Below, one piece after another: positions 1 to 6,604 of a stretch of 6,859 bases of DNA. The first letter of the stretch is position 1. The number at the start of each line of letters is the position of its first letter. The DNA is from Lysobacteraceae bacterium. GTDB taxonomy: Bacteria > Pseudomonadota > Gammaproteobacteria > Xanthomonadales > Xanthomonadaceae. Under the pieces are notes generated by a model. It was not told the origin of the DNA, did no database searches, and saw nothing but the letters and a program-made list of their open reading frames with translations. The position numbers and the translations under genes are program-made. Where the stretch lies: positions 1 to 6,859 of the forward strand of contig SEHC01000102.1 of the NCBI GenBank assembly GCA_004173415.1, written 5' to 3'.

Positions 1-207
1 CAGATCGCCCAGTGCATCCAGGACGTGCTGCAGCCGCTGGGCGTGGGCGTGGTGGTGGAAGGCGCGCACGAATGCATGACCACCCGCGGCATCCACAAGC
101 GCGGGGTCAGCATGGTCACTTCGAAGATGCTCGGCAGCTTCCGCGAGGATGCGCGCACCCGCGCCGAGTTCCTGCGCTTCATCGAGGTCGGCAACGGCAG
201 GCGCTGA
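1..207 (+). CDS. folE: GTP cyclohydrolase I, C-terminal part (5' end outside window)
   Basis: The last 68 codons of an open frame that enters from the left edge and ends at TGA 205-207. FolE converts GTP to 7,8-dihydroneopterin triphosphate, the first step of tetrahydrofolate synthesis, in the cytoplasm. The visible part matches the family's C-terminal core: a helix QIAQCIQDVLQPLGV, then VVVEGAHECMTTRGI, then MVTSKMLGSFREDARTRAEF. In the HECM segment the cysteine corresponds to the third zinc ligand of the family and the histidine lies in the active site. The first zinc-binding Cys/His pair would be upstream, outside the window. The family is usually about 180-220 residues, so roughly a third is visible. 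The gene converges on the ABC operon, with 35 bp between the two stop codons and no clear terminator there. Identification is confident from the motif; the start and N-terminus cannot be judged. Confidence 0.93.
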   Translation, partial: QIAQCIQDVLQPLGVGVVVEGAHECMTTRGIHKRGVSMVTSKMLGSFREDARTRAEFLRFIEVGNGRR

Positions 208-242
208 GGGTCGCCAATGCGTCGCCGCCCGGGCCGCCGCGC

Positions 243-996
<754 letters not shown>

Positions 997-1004
<8 letters not shown>

Positions 1005-2208
1005 GGCGAATCGCCACCACCGGATCCAGGCCGGCGGCGCGGCGGGCCGGGATCGCCGCCGAGACCACCCCGGTCAGCGTGGCCAGTGCGGCCGCCGCCA
1101 GCAGCAGATTCAGCGAGACCGGGATGTAGAACAGCCCCGGCCCGAACGTATTGAAGGCCCACACCAGCGCATAGCCGGCGCCGCCGCCGAGCAGCGAGCC
1201 GGCCAGGCCGAACAGCGCGCCCTGGATCAGGAACACCCGCAGCATCTGCGGACGGGTGGTGCCCATGGCCCGCAGGATGCCGATCTCGCGGGTACGCTGG
1301 ACCACGCTGACCGAGAGCACGCTGGCAATGCCGAAGGCCACCGACATGGCCACGAACAGGCTGATCATCTGCGTGGACAGGCTTTGCGATTTCAGCGCGT
1401 TCATCAACTGCGTATTGGTCTGCATCCAGCTTTCGGCCTTCTGCCCGGTCAGCCGCGAGATCCGCGCGGCCACCGCGTCGGCGCCGAAGATGTCCTGCAC
1501 GGTGACGTCGATGACGGTGGCGCCACCGGGAATGGCCAGCAGCGACTGCGCCTGCTTCATGTCCAGGTAGACGTAGCGCGAATCCAGTTCGCGCACGCCC
1601 AGCTGGAAAATGCCGGCCACGTTGACCACGCTGCTGACGTTCTGGCCGGTCTCCAGGCGCAGCTTGTCGCCGACCCGCAGGCCCAGGTCGTAGGCCAGCT
1701 GGCTGCCGATCACCGCGTCGCCGGCGCCGACCCGGAAGCGGCCGGCCACGATGTCGTCCTGGATCGGGATGATCTGCTGGTAGCGGGCCACGTCGATGCC
1801 GACCAGGGCCACCGATTGCAGCGCGCTGCCACGCCGGGCGAAGGCCGGCCCGGAAATGATCGGCGACACCGCGGTGACCTGCGGCAGCAGGTCCAGCGCA
1901 TCGCGGACCTGCTGCCAGTTGTTGATCGAACGCAGGCGCTGGGCGCGGCGGTCCTCCAGCAGCAGTTGCACGGTGCCGGCCGGCACCGGCAGCACCCGGT
2001 TCACCAGGTCCGGCGGTTCGACCCGGATGTGCGACTGGGTGCCCAGGGTGCGCTCGATGATGTTGTCCTGCAGGCCGCTGATCAGCGCCGACAGGAACAC
2101 GATCACCGACACCCCCACCGCGATGCCGGTCAGGATCAGCGCGGTCTGGGCCCGGCCTTCGCGCAGGAACCTGAGCGCGATGGTCCATTCGATCCACATC
2201 GGGGTCAC
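997..2208 (-). CDS. ABC transporter permease, FtsX/LolC-like (MacB periplasmic core domain)
   Basis: An inner-membrane permease of 403 residues from GTG 2206-2208, or 400 from ATG 2197-2199. The layout is that of the MacB/LolCE class: one membrane segment near the N-terminus (about 23-44), a large periplasmic domain (about 45-275), then three C-terminal membrane segments (about 281-303, 326-352, 367-388). REIGILRAMG (307-316), after the second segment, is the conserved cytoplasmic loop of FtsX-type permeases that contacts the ATPase. The ending IPARRAAGLDPVVAIRHV is also typical. The GTG start forms a 4-bp GTGA overlap with the stop of the adaptor gene, which favours coupling. The ATG three codons later has a GAG about 8 nt upstream and gives MWIEWTIALRFLR, so it is an equally good start. 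No ATPase domain is fused, so this is a split system unlike MacB itself. Family call is firm; substrate unknown. Confidence 0.93.
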
Positions 2209-3425
2209 TCGAGCCGGGCCGGCAATTCTTTGCGCGAGGCGGTGGACTGCGCATCGTTGGCGGCGGGCGGTGCGGTCACCCGCACGCGGTCGCCATCGGC
2301 CAGGCCGCTGTCGGTATCGGCCAGCACCCAGTCACCGGCCCGCAGCCCGGACAGGATTTCGGTGGCCGCCAGGCCGCGCAGTCCCAGACGCACGGCGGTG
2401 CGATGCGCGCGGCCCTCGCGCACCGCCCATACCCAGGCGCTGCCGCCGTCGATGGCGGACAGCGCATCGTTGGGCACCACCAGCGCACTGGCGCGGCGCC
2501 CGGTTTCCACGTTCACCGACACGGTCATGTCCTGGCGCAGGAACGCGGGCACCGGTTGCACGGCCAGGCGCAGGTCCACGGTGCCGCGCTGCGGGTCGAC
2601 GCTGGGCGCGATGAAGTCGAGCGTGGCGGTGAACGGGCGCGCCGGGAAGGCATCGGCCACGCACTGCGCCGCCTGCCCCAGGGCCAGCACCTCCAGGTTC
2701 TTCTCGTCCACCGGCACCAGCAGTTCGGTGGCGCCCTGGCGTGCGATCTCGAACAGCACCCGGCCCGGCTGCACCAGGTCGCCCGGCTCCACGTTGCGGG
2801 TCAACACCTTGCCGGCCACCTGCGCGCGGATCACGGTCTTCTCCAGCGCCGCGCGCGCGGCGGCCAGGCGCTCGCGCACCACCGTCTCGTCGGCGTTGCC
2901 GGAGGCCAGCGAGTCGGCCGCCAGGCGGGCCTGCTCGGCGGCGGTGCGGGCCAGCGTTTCGGCCTGCACCGCCTGCTCCAGGGTCTCGCGGGCGATCAGC
3001 TGCCGTTGCAGCAGGACCCGGCGTCGCTCGGTCTCCCGGCTGGCCTGGGCCAGCTGGGCCTGGGCCTGGCGCAACGCGGCCTGGGCCTGCGGACGACTGG
3101 AACGCTGCAGCTGCGCAACTGCCGCTTCGGCTTCGCGCACGCCGGCGCTGAGGTCGTCGGCGCGCAGGACCGCAAGGATGTCGCCGGGCTGCACGTCGTC
3201 GCCTTCGCGCACGCGCCGTTCCAGCAGCACGCCGGTGATCTCGCTGCCCACCTGGGCCCGGGACACCGGGACCACGCGCCCGGTGGCGACCACGGTCTGC
3301 ACCAGGGGCCGCGCTTCGATGCGATAGCCGGCCAGTTGCGGACCCTGCCACTGCCGCAGCAGCACCAGTCCCAGCAACAACAGCGCGGCCGCCGCCAGGG
3401 CGACCAGCACGGTCCTGCGTTTCAT
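2205..3425 (-). CDS. Periplasmic adaptor (membrane fusion) protein, HlyD/MacA type
   Basis: A 406-residue adaptor anchored in the inner membrane, expected to link the permease to an outer-membrane channel. The order is: basic residues MKRR and one membrane anchor (5-24); first lipoyl half-motif (about 55-88, including GSEITGVLLERRVREGDDVQ); an alpha-helical hairpin rich in Ala, Gln, Arg and Glu (about 95-195); second lipoyl half (199-229, including VEPGDLVQPGRVLFEI); then beta-barrel and membrane-proximal domains. The chosen ATG (3423-3425) starts directly at the signal anchor. The frame stays open far upstream, antisense to the MFS gene, but that extension is not credible. ATG 3528-3530 would add a 35-residue Pro/Arg/His-rich leader before the anchor, which is unusual for the family. 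Neither start has a convincing Shine-Dalgarno sequence. This is the first gene of the operon, with a 4-bp overlap to the permease. No outer-membrane channel gene is in view. Confidence 0.9.
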   Translation of the reverse strand: MKRRTVLVALAAAALLLLGLVLLRQWQGPQLAGYRIEARPLVQTVVATGRVVPVSRAQVGSEITGVLLERRVREGDDVQPGDILAVLRADDLSAGVREAEAAVAQLQRSSRPQAQAALRQAQAQLAQASRETERRRVLLQRQLIARETLEQAVQAETLARTAAEQARLAADSLASGNADETVVRERLAAARAALEKTVIRAQVAGKVLTRNVEPGDLVQPGRVLFEIARQGATELLVPVDEKNLEVLALGQAAQCVADAFPARPFTATLDFIAPSVDPQRGTVDLRLAVQPVPAFLRQDMTVSVNVETGRRASALVVPNDALSAIDGGSAWVWAVREGRAHRTAVRLGLRGLAATEILSGLRAGDWVLADTDSGLADGDRVRVTAPPAANDAQSTASRKELPARLE

Positions 3426-3641
3426 GCGCAAGCGGACCCCGGCGTGCTGGTGGCGGTCGAGTAGAGGGCGCGGCGCGGCAAGTGCAGGGCGCGGCAGGTG
3501 CAGGCTGGGCGCATCGCGATGGGTGGCCATGACTAGGGAAGCGGCCAGAATACCCGAGCGGCCGTCGACGGGACGTCCCGGCGTGGCCCCCGCAGTGCGT
3601 TCCGCTAGACTGCGCCACCCCACGTTTTCCGCGGCCGCCTT
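3426..3641. promoter_or_regulatory. Divergent intergenic region with paired palindromes
   Basis: This 216-bp stretch separates the outward-reading exporter operon (left, minus) and MFS-mutarotase unit (right, plus), so it should carry both promoters. Two perfect palindromes overlap: CCGTCGACGG (3562-3571) and CGGGACGTCCCG (3569-3580), with centres 8 bp apart. TAGACT (3605-3610, plus) could be a -10 element about 31 bp before the MFS start. TATTCT (3547-3552 read on the minus strand) could be one for the exporter operon. Neither has a recognisable -35 box at normal spacing. The palindromes lie between these candidates, where a shared regulator could bind. The promoter calls are weak; the palindromes are directly visible, but short palindromes are not rare in GC-rich DNA. 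No regulator gene lies nearby. Confidence 0.35.
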
Positions 3642-4889
3642 GTGAATGCAGTGACTCCACCCGTGCAGGCGCGTCGCGCCGCGCTGATCTTCATCTTCAT
3701 CACCGTGCTGATCGACGTGCTGTCCTTCGGCGTGATCATCCCGGTTTTGCCGGGACTGGTGCGCGAGTTCACCGGCGGCGACTTCGTGCAGGCGGCCTGG
3801 TGGATCGGTATCTTCGGCTTCCTGTTCGCCGCCATCCAGTTCGTCAGCGCGCCTATCCAGGGCACGCTGTCTGATCGCTACGGGCGCCGCCCGGTGATCC
3901 TGCTGTCCTGCCTGGGGCTGGGCATCGATTTCGTGCTGATGGCGGTTGCCCAGTCCCTGCCCTGGCTGCTGGTGGCGCGCATTTTCTCGGGGGTGTTCTC
4001 GGCCAGCTTCACCACCGCCAACGCCTATATCGCCGATGTCACCGCACCGGAAAAGCGCGCCAAGGCCTTCGGCATGATCGGCGCTGCCTTTGGGCTGGGC
4101 TTCATCCTGGGGCCGATCCTCGGCGGCCAGTTGAGCCGCTACGACCTGCGCGCGCCGTTCTGGTTCGCCGCCGGACTGGCCCTGCTGAACTTCCTGTACG
4201 GCTGGTTCGTGCTGCCCGAATCGCTGCCCAAGGAAAGGCGCACCGCGCGTTTCGACTGGGCCCATGCCAATCCGGTCGGATCGCTGATGCTGCTCAGGAA
4301 GTATCCGCAGGTCTTCGGCCTGGCGGCGGTGGTGTTCCTGGCCAACTTCGCCCACTACGTGTATCCGAGCGTGTTCGTGCTGTTCGCCGAATACGAATAT
4401 CGCTGGAACGAACAGCAGGTCGGCTTCGTGCTGGCCGCGGTCGGCGTGTGCAGCGTGATCGTGCAGGGTGGGCTGATGGGGCCGGTGGTGAAGAAGCTGG
4501 GCGAGCGCCGCGCGCTGCTGTTCGGGCTGGGCTGCGGGGTGATCGGCTTCCTGATATACGGCATCGCCGATGCGGGCTGGTTCTTCCTCATCGGCCTGCC
4601 GATCAGCGCCTTGTGGGGATTCGCGGGTCCGGCCACGCAATCGCTGATCACCCGCCAGGTCGGCGCCGATGCGCAGGGCCGCGTGCAGGGCGCGCTGATG
4701 AGCCTGGTCAGCCTGGCCGGGGTGTTCGCGCCGCTGGCCTTCGCCGGTACGTTCGGCTTGTTCATCGGCAAGCAGGCCCCCGCGCACCTGCCCGGCGCGG
4801 CCTGGTTGCTGGCCGCGCTGCTGCTGTTCTGCGCCTTCCTGGTCGGCTGGCGTTATGCGCGGGAAACACCCGCGCCGGTCGTGCACTGA
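3642..4889 (+). CDS. MFS transporter, TetA-like (DHA1 / TCR-Tet group)
   Basis: A 415-residue inner-membrane transporter with about 12 membrane segments, usual for the major facilitator superfamily. The N-terminal half matches TetA-like drug:proton antiporters: TM1 carries an aspartate (D25 in LIDVLSFGVIIPVLP), motif A is GTLSDRYGRRPV (74-85) in the TM2-TM3 loop, motif B runs through RIFSGVFSASFTTANAYIAD (113-132), and motif C with its Gly/Pro pattern is GAAFGLGFILGPILGG (147-162). The start is GTG 3642-3644, with GTG 3651-3653 as an alternative; neither has a clear Shine-Dalgarno sequence, and the region just before is a GC palindrome (3631-3638). Chromosomal proteins of this type are often annotated as tetracycline transporters, but the sequence does not establish drug efflux. 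The mutarotase gene follows after 15 bp, so the two are probably cotranscribed, which leaves a sugar-related substrate possible. Confidence 0.92.
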   Translation: MNAVTPPVQARRAALIFIFITVLIDVLSFGVIIPVLPGLVREFTGGDFVQAAWWIGIFGFLFAAIQFVSAPIQGTLSDRYGRRPVILLSCLGLGIDFVLMAVAQSLPWLLVARIFSGVFSASFTTANAYIADVTAPEKRAKAFGMIGAAFGLGFILGPILGGQLSRYDLRAPFWFAAGLALLNFLYGWFVLPESLPKERRTARFDWAHANPVGSLMLLRKYPQVFGLAAVVFLANFAHYVYPSVFVLFAEYEYRWNEQQVGFVLAAVGVCSVIVQGGLMGPVVKKLGERRALLFGLGCGVIGFLIYGIADAGWFFLIGLPISALWGFAGPATQSLITRQVGADAQGRVQGALMSLVSLAGVFAPLAFAGTFGLFIGKQAPAHLPGAAWLLAALLLFCAFLVGWRYARETPAPVVH

Positions 4890-4904
4890 GGTTCCGGCAA
4901 GATC

Positions 4905-5762
4905 ATGGCTCTGAAGGAAGGCGAATTCCTGGGGCTCCCGGCCCTGCTGATCAGCACGCCGCTGGCCACGGCCGCGCTGTCCTTGCATGGCGGGCAATTG
5001 CTGTCCTTCGTGCCGAAGGGCTTCGAGGACCTGCTGTGGCTGTCGCCAGCCAGCCGACGCGCGCCGGCGGCGATCCGTGGCGGCGTGCCGGTGTGCTGGC
5101 CTTACTTCGGCCGCGAAGGACAGGACGCGGACGTGCCGCAACATGGTTTCGCCCGCAATACACGCTGGCTGCTGGCCAACGTCACGCGCGACAGCGACGG
5201 CGCCATGATCCTGGAACTGGAGCTTCCTGAAAGTTCCGCTACGCCGCTGCAGCTGACCCAGCGACTGCACATCGGTCGCGAGCTGCGCCAGTCACTCATC
5301 CCCCGCAATACCGGCCCGCGCCCGCTGGCATTCACCCAGGCCCTGCACAGCTACCTGCGCGTTGGCGATGCGGGACGCGTGCAGGTCACCGGCCTGGAGG
5401 GGCTGGAATACGCCGATCGTTACGACGGCAAGCTGCACGTGCAGGCCGGTCCATGGCACCTGCACGATCCACGCGATCCGGGGCGCAGCGACCGCACCTA
5501 TCGCGATGCGGGCCATCACTTTGTACTGGTCGATCCCGCGCTGGGGCGTCGCATCGGGCTGACAACCTTGGGCAGCCGCTCGCTGGTGGTATGGAATCCA
5601 GGCGAGGCCGGCATCGGCGCGCTTGGCGATGCGCCCGCCGATGGCTGGCGGCAGTTCGTCTGCCTGGAAACGGCCAACGCCGGCGACGACGTGATCAGCC
5701 TGGCCCCCGGCCAAAGCCACACCCTGCAGCAGACCCTCCGCGTAGAGACCCTGCACCTGTAG
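4905..5762 (+). CDS. yeaD: D-hexose-6-phosphate mutarotase (glucose-6-phosphate 1-epimerase, YeaD family)
   Basis: A 285-residue cytoplasmic enzyme of the aldose-1-epimerase fold expected to interconvert alpha and beta anomers of glucose 6-phosphate and similar hexose phosphates. Family landmarks occur in order: IRGGVPVCWPYFG (57-69), HGFARN (80-85), ALHSYLRVGD (146-155), DRYDGK (171-176), VVWNPG (228-233) and CLETAN (253-258). Histidines 80 and 148 and glutamate 255 are at the positions expected for substrate binding and catalysis. Length is normal for the family. The start is ATG 4905-4907, 15 bp after the MFS stop, with only a weak ribosome-binding site. The last codons are CTG CAC CTG TAG; the TAG stop is also the last three bases of the GTAG head of the REP element that begins at 5759. 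The short tail ETLHL may therefore have been shaped by that insertion. Confidence 0.95.
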   Translation: MALKEGEFLGLPALLISTPLATAALSLHGGQLLSFVPKGFEDLLWLSPASRRAPAAIRGGVPVCWPYFGREGQDADVPQHGFARNTRWLLANVTRDSDGAMILELELPESSATPLQLTQRLHIGRELRQSLIPRNTGPRPLAFTQALHSYLRVGDAGRVQVTGLEGLEYADRYDGKLHVQAGPWHLHDPRDPGRSDRTYRDAGHHFVLVDPALGRRIGLTTLGSRSLVVWNPGEAGIGALGDAPADGWRQFVCLETANAGDDVISLAPGQSHTLQQTLRVETLHL

Positions 5763-5890
5763 GAGCGACGCCAGCCGCGAAGCAGGAAGAGGGCAGGCAC
5801 CCGTCAAGGCCATCACGCGTTGGGTGCCCGCGATTCCTTGATCTTTCGGTGGTGAGTGCCTACGGGCTTCGCGACTGGCGTCGCTCCTAC
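5759..5890. repeat. Inverted REP pair (BIME-like), copy 1, 132 bp
   Basis: A 132-bp element bounded by GTAGGAGCGACG at the left and its reverse complement CGTCGCTCCTAC at the right. The two 25-nt arms (5759-5783 and 5866-5890) match at 24 of 25 positions in inverted orientation. Each arm can also fold alone: GCGAC, loop GCCA, GTCGC in the right arm read on the minus strand, with one mismatch in the left arm. The GTAG head followed by a short hairpin is typical of REP sequences handled by RAYT transposases (TnpA-REP) in Xanthomonas, Stenotrophomonas and Pseudomonas relatives. The interior holds a further perfect 7-bp stem, GGCACCC (5796-5802) with GGGTGCC (5822-5828). No transposase is encoded here. 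Lying directly at the 3' end of yeaD, the element may protect or terminate that transcript; this is inference. Confidence 0.85.
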
Positions 5891-5938
5891 AAAGAAGCGG
5901 TCCGTTATTGCCTTGGCCTGCACGTGCACCCTGCACGT
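5891..5938. repeat. Spacer between REP copies, with part of a doubled 10-bp palindrome
   Basis: This 48-bp spacer separates the two BIME-like units. TGCACGTGCA occurs at 5919-5928 and again at 5932-5941, 13 bp apart; the second copy extends to the 12-bp palindrome CTGCACGTGCAG (5931-5942) and runs into the head of repeat copy 2. The rest of the spacer shows no gene or clear signal. The 16 bases at 5928-5943 match 14 of 16 bases at 5748-5763, the end of yeaD plus the head of copy 1, at an offset of exactly 180 bp. Confidence 0.6.
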
Positions 5939-6069
5939 GCAGGAGCGACGCGAGTCGCGAAGCAGGAAGAGGCCAGGCGCCTGTCAAAACCATCACGCGT
6001 TGGGCGCCCGCGATTTTTGATCTTCCGGCGGGGAGAGCCTACGAGTTTCGCGACTCGCGTCGCTCCTAC
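5939..6069. repeat. Inverted REP pair (BIME-like), copy 2, 131 bp
   Basis: A second copy of the preceding element in the same orientation, about 85% identical over its full length by eye, with a single 1-base gap in the interior. Its arms (5939-5963 and 6045-6069) match at 23 of 25 inverted positions. The hairpin in each arm is GCGAC, loop GCGA (a GNRA-type tetraloop), GTCGC. The left head reads GCAG rather than GTAG, while the right end keeps an intact GTAG on the minus strand. The interior stem is kept as GGCGCC (5976-5981) with GGCGCC (6003-6008), differing from copy 1 by matched changes on both sides. It ends 12 bp before the second stop codon of the convergent small-protein gene, so the repeats exactly fill the space between two convergent 3' ends. 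Confidence 0.85.
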
Positions 6070-6081
6070 AAAAACTGGTGG

Positions 6082-6438
6082 CTACAGGCCTTGTTTCGCG
6101 AACTCCGCATCCAATGCGTAGACCAGCTTGCCGACCTGCGGGGTCAGTCAGGTGTTGTAGGTGGCCGGGTCGCTGCAGGGGAGCTCCACCTCGCCGGCGG
6201 TTTTCTTCAGCGCCCAGCCGGCCAGCACCTGGCGCGCCTTGACGAAGCAGGCCTGCCCGGCTGATTCCGCCGTCAGGCTGCCATGGCGGGTGCTGCAATA
6301 GGTCATCGCGCTGGCCAGTGCCGCCGAATTGACCGCATGCAACGAATGGCTTGAGCGGGTGGCCGACGTGGCCACCTGGGCAGTGGCCGTTGCGCTGGCC
6401 AGCAGCCAGCTGCCCAGCAGGAACAAGGTTCGGGACAT
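6082..6438 (-). pseudogene. Small predicted secreted protein, frame interrupted by an in-frame TGA
   Basis: I do not recognise the family. From ATG 6436-6438 the frame runs 96 codons to TGA 6148-6150, then continues without frame change for 21 sense codons (LTPQVGKLVYALDAEF...) to TAG 6082-6084. The start is chosen because GGAAA (6444-6448) lies 5 bp upstream and the protein then opens with a signal peptide: MSRT, a hydrophobic run (5-16), and a likely cleavage after ATA (18-20) before Q21. The mature part has three cysteines (in TYCST, QACFV, LPCSD). The post-TGA codons mostly end in G or C like real genes here. TGG to TGA (Trp) is the simplest lesion, giving YNTWLTPQVG. Alternatives are UGA readthrough (UGA-C is a leaky context in E. 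coli), a sequencing error, or a true 96-residue protein ending at 6148. The protein is predicted to be periplasmic or secreted. Confidence 0.6.
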
Positions 6439-6483
6439 GGGCGTTTCCAGGTCGGTGGGATGCCGGCTTGGCGGGGAGGCGTC

Positions 6484-6512
6484 ATTGTCCACGCAGGATG
6501 CGGCCAGGCCAA
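6484..6512 (-). promoter_or_regulatory. Candidate sigma-70 promoter for the small secreted-protein gene
   Basis: Read on the minus strand, TTGGCC (6507-6512) and GACAAT (6484-6489) are separated by 17 bp and each matches four of six consensus bases. Transcription would start about 40 nt before ATG 6436-6438. The site lies just after the terminator of the upstream gene, which fits an independent transcription unit. The match is partial, so this is tentative. Confidence 0.35.
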
Positions 6513-6526
6513 ATCCGCCGCTGCAG

Positions 6527-6553
6527 AAAAACAAAGGCCGCATCGCTGCGGCC
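6527..6553 (-). terminator. Rho-independent terminator of the PepSY gene
   Basis: Read on the minus strand, a perfect 7-bp stem GGCCGCA/TGCGGCC (6553-6547 with 6542-6536) closes a GCGA tetraloop. It is followed by a T-rich tract, TTTGTTTTT (6535-6527). It lies 51 bp past the stop codon of the minus-strand PepSY gene and before the candidate promoter of the next gene, which is where a terminator is expected. Confidence 0.85.
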
Positions 6554-6604
6554 CTTGCCTGGTTCAATACGCGCTCCCGGCACGACAGCACTGCAGCCGC
6601 GAAC

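Noticed and set aside
208..242. GC-rich stretch between folE and the ABC operon as a bidirectional terminator
   Set aside because: A CCCGGG-centred palindrome is present, but there is no T-tract on either strand and no strong hairpin.
3426..5270. Minus-strand frame of the adaptor gene stays open to 5270, antisense to the MFS gene and the start of yeaD
   Set aside because: The translation is Gln/Arg/His-rich low-complexity sequence typical of the antisense of a GC-rich gene, while the plus strand encodes well-conserved MFS and mutarotase proteins. The adaptor starts naturally at its signal anchor at 3425.
5759..6069. CRISPR array
   Set aside because: There are only two ~131-bp units with internal inverted symmetry, and no short regularly spaced direct repeats with unique spacers or cas genes.
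5292..6298. Open frames on both strands across the REP copies, with SDASREA-like and ASRLASLL-like peptides
   Set aside because: These peptides are translations of the repeat arms and recur because the DNA repeats. They have no good starts, and they overlap real 3' ends of genes.
6439..6591. N-terminal extension of the small secreted-protein gene to a start at 6591
   Set aside because: It would cross the terminator and candidate promoter and bury the signal peptide; ATG 6436-6438 has a nearby GGAAA and begins directly at the signal peptide.
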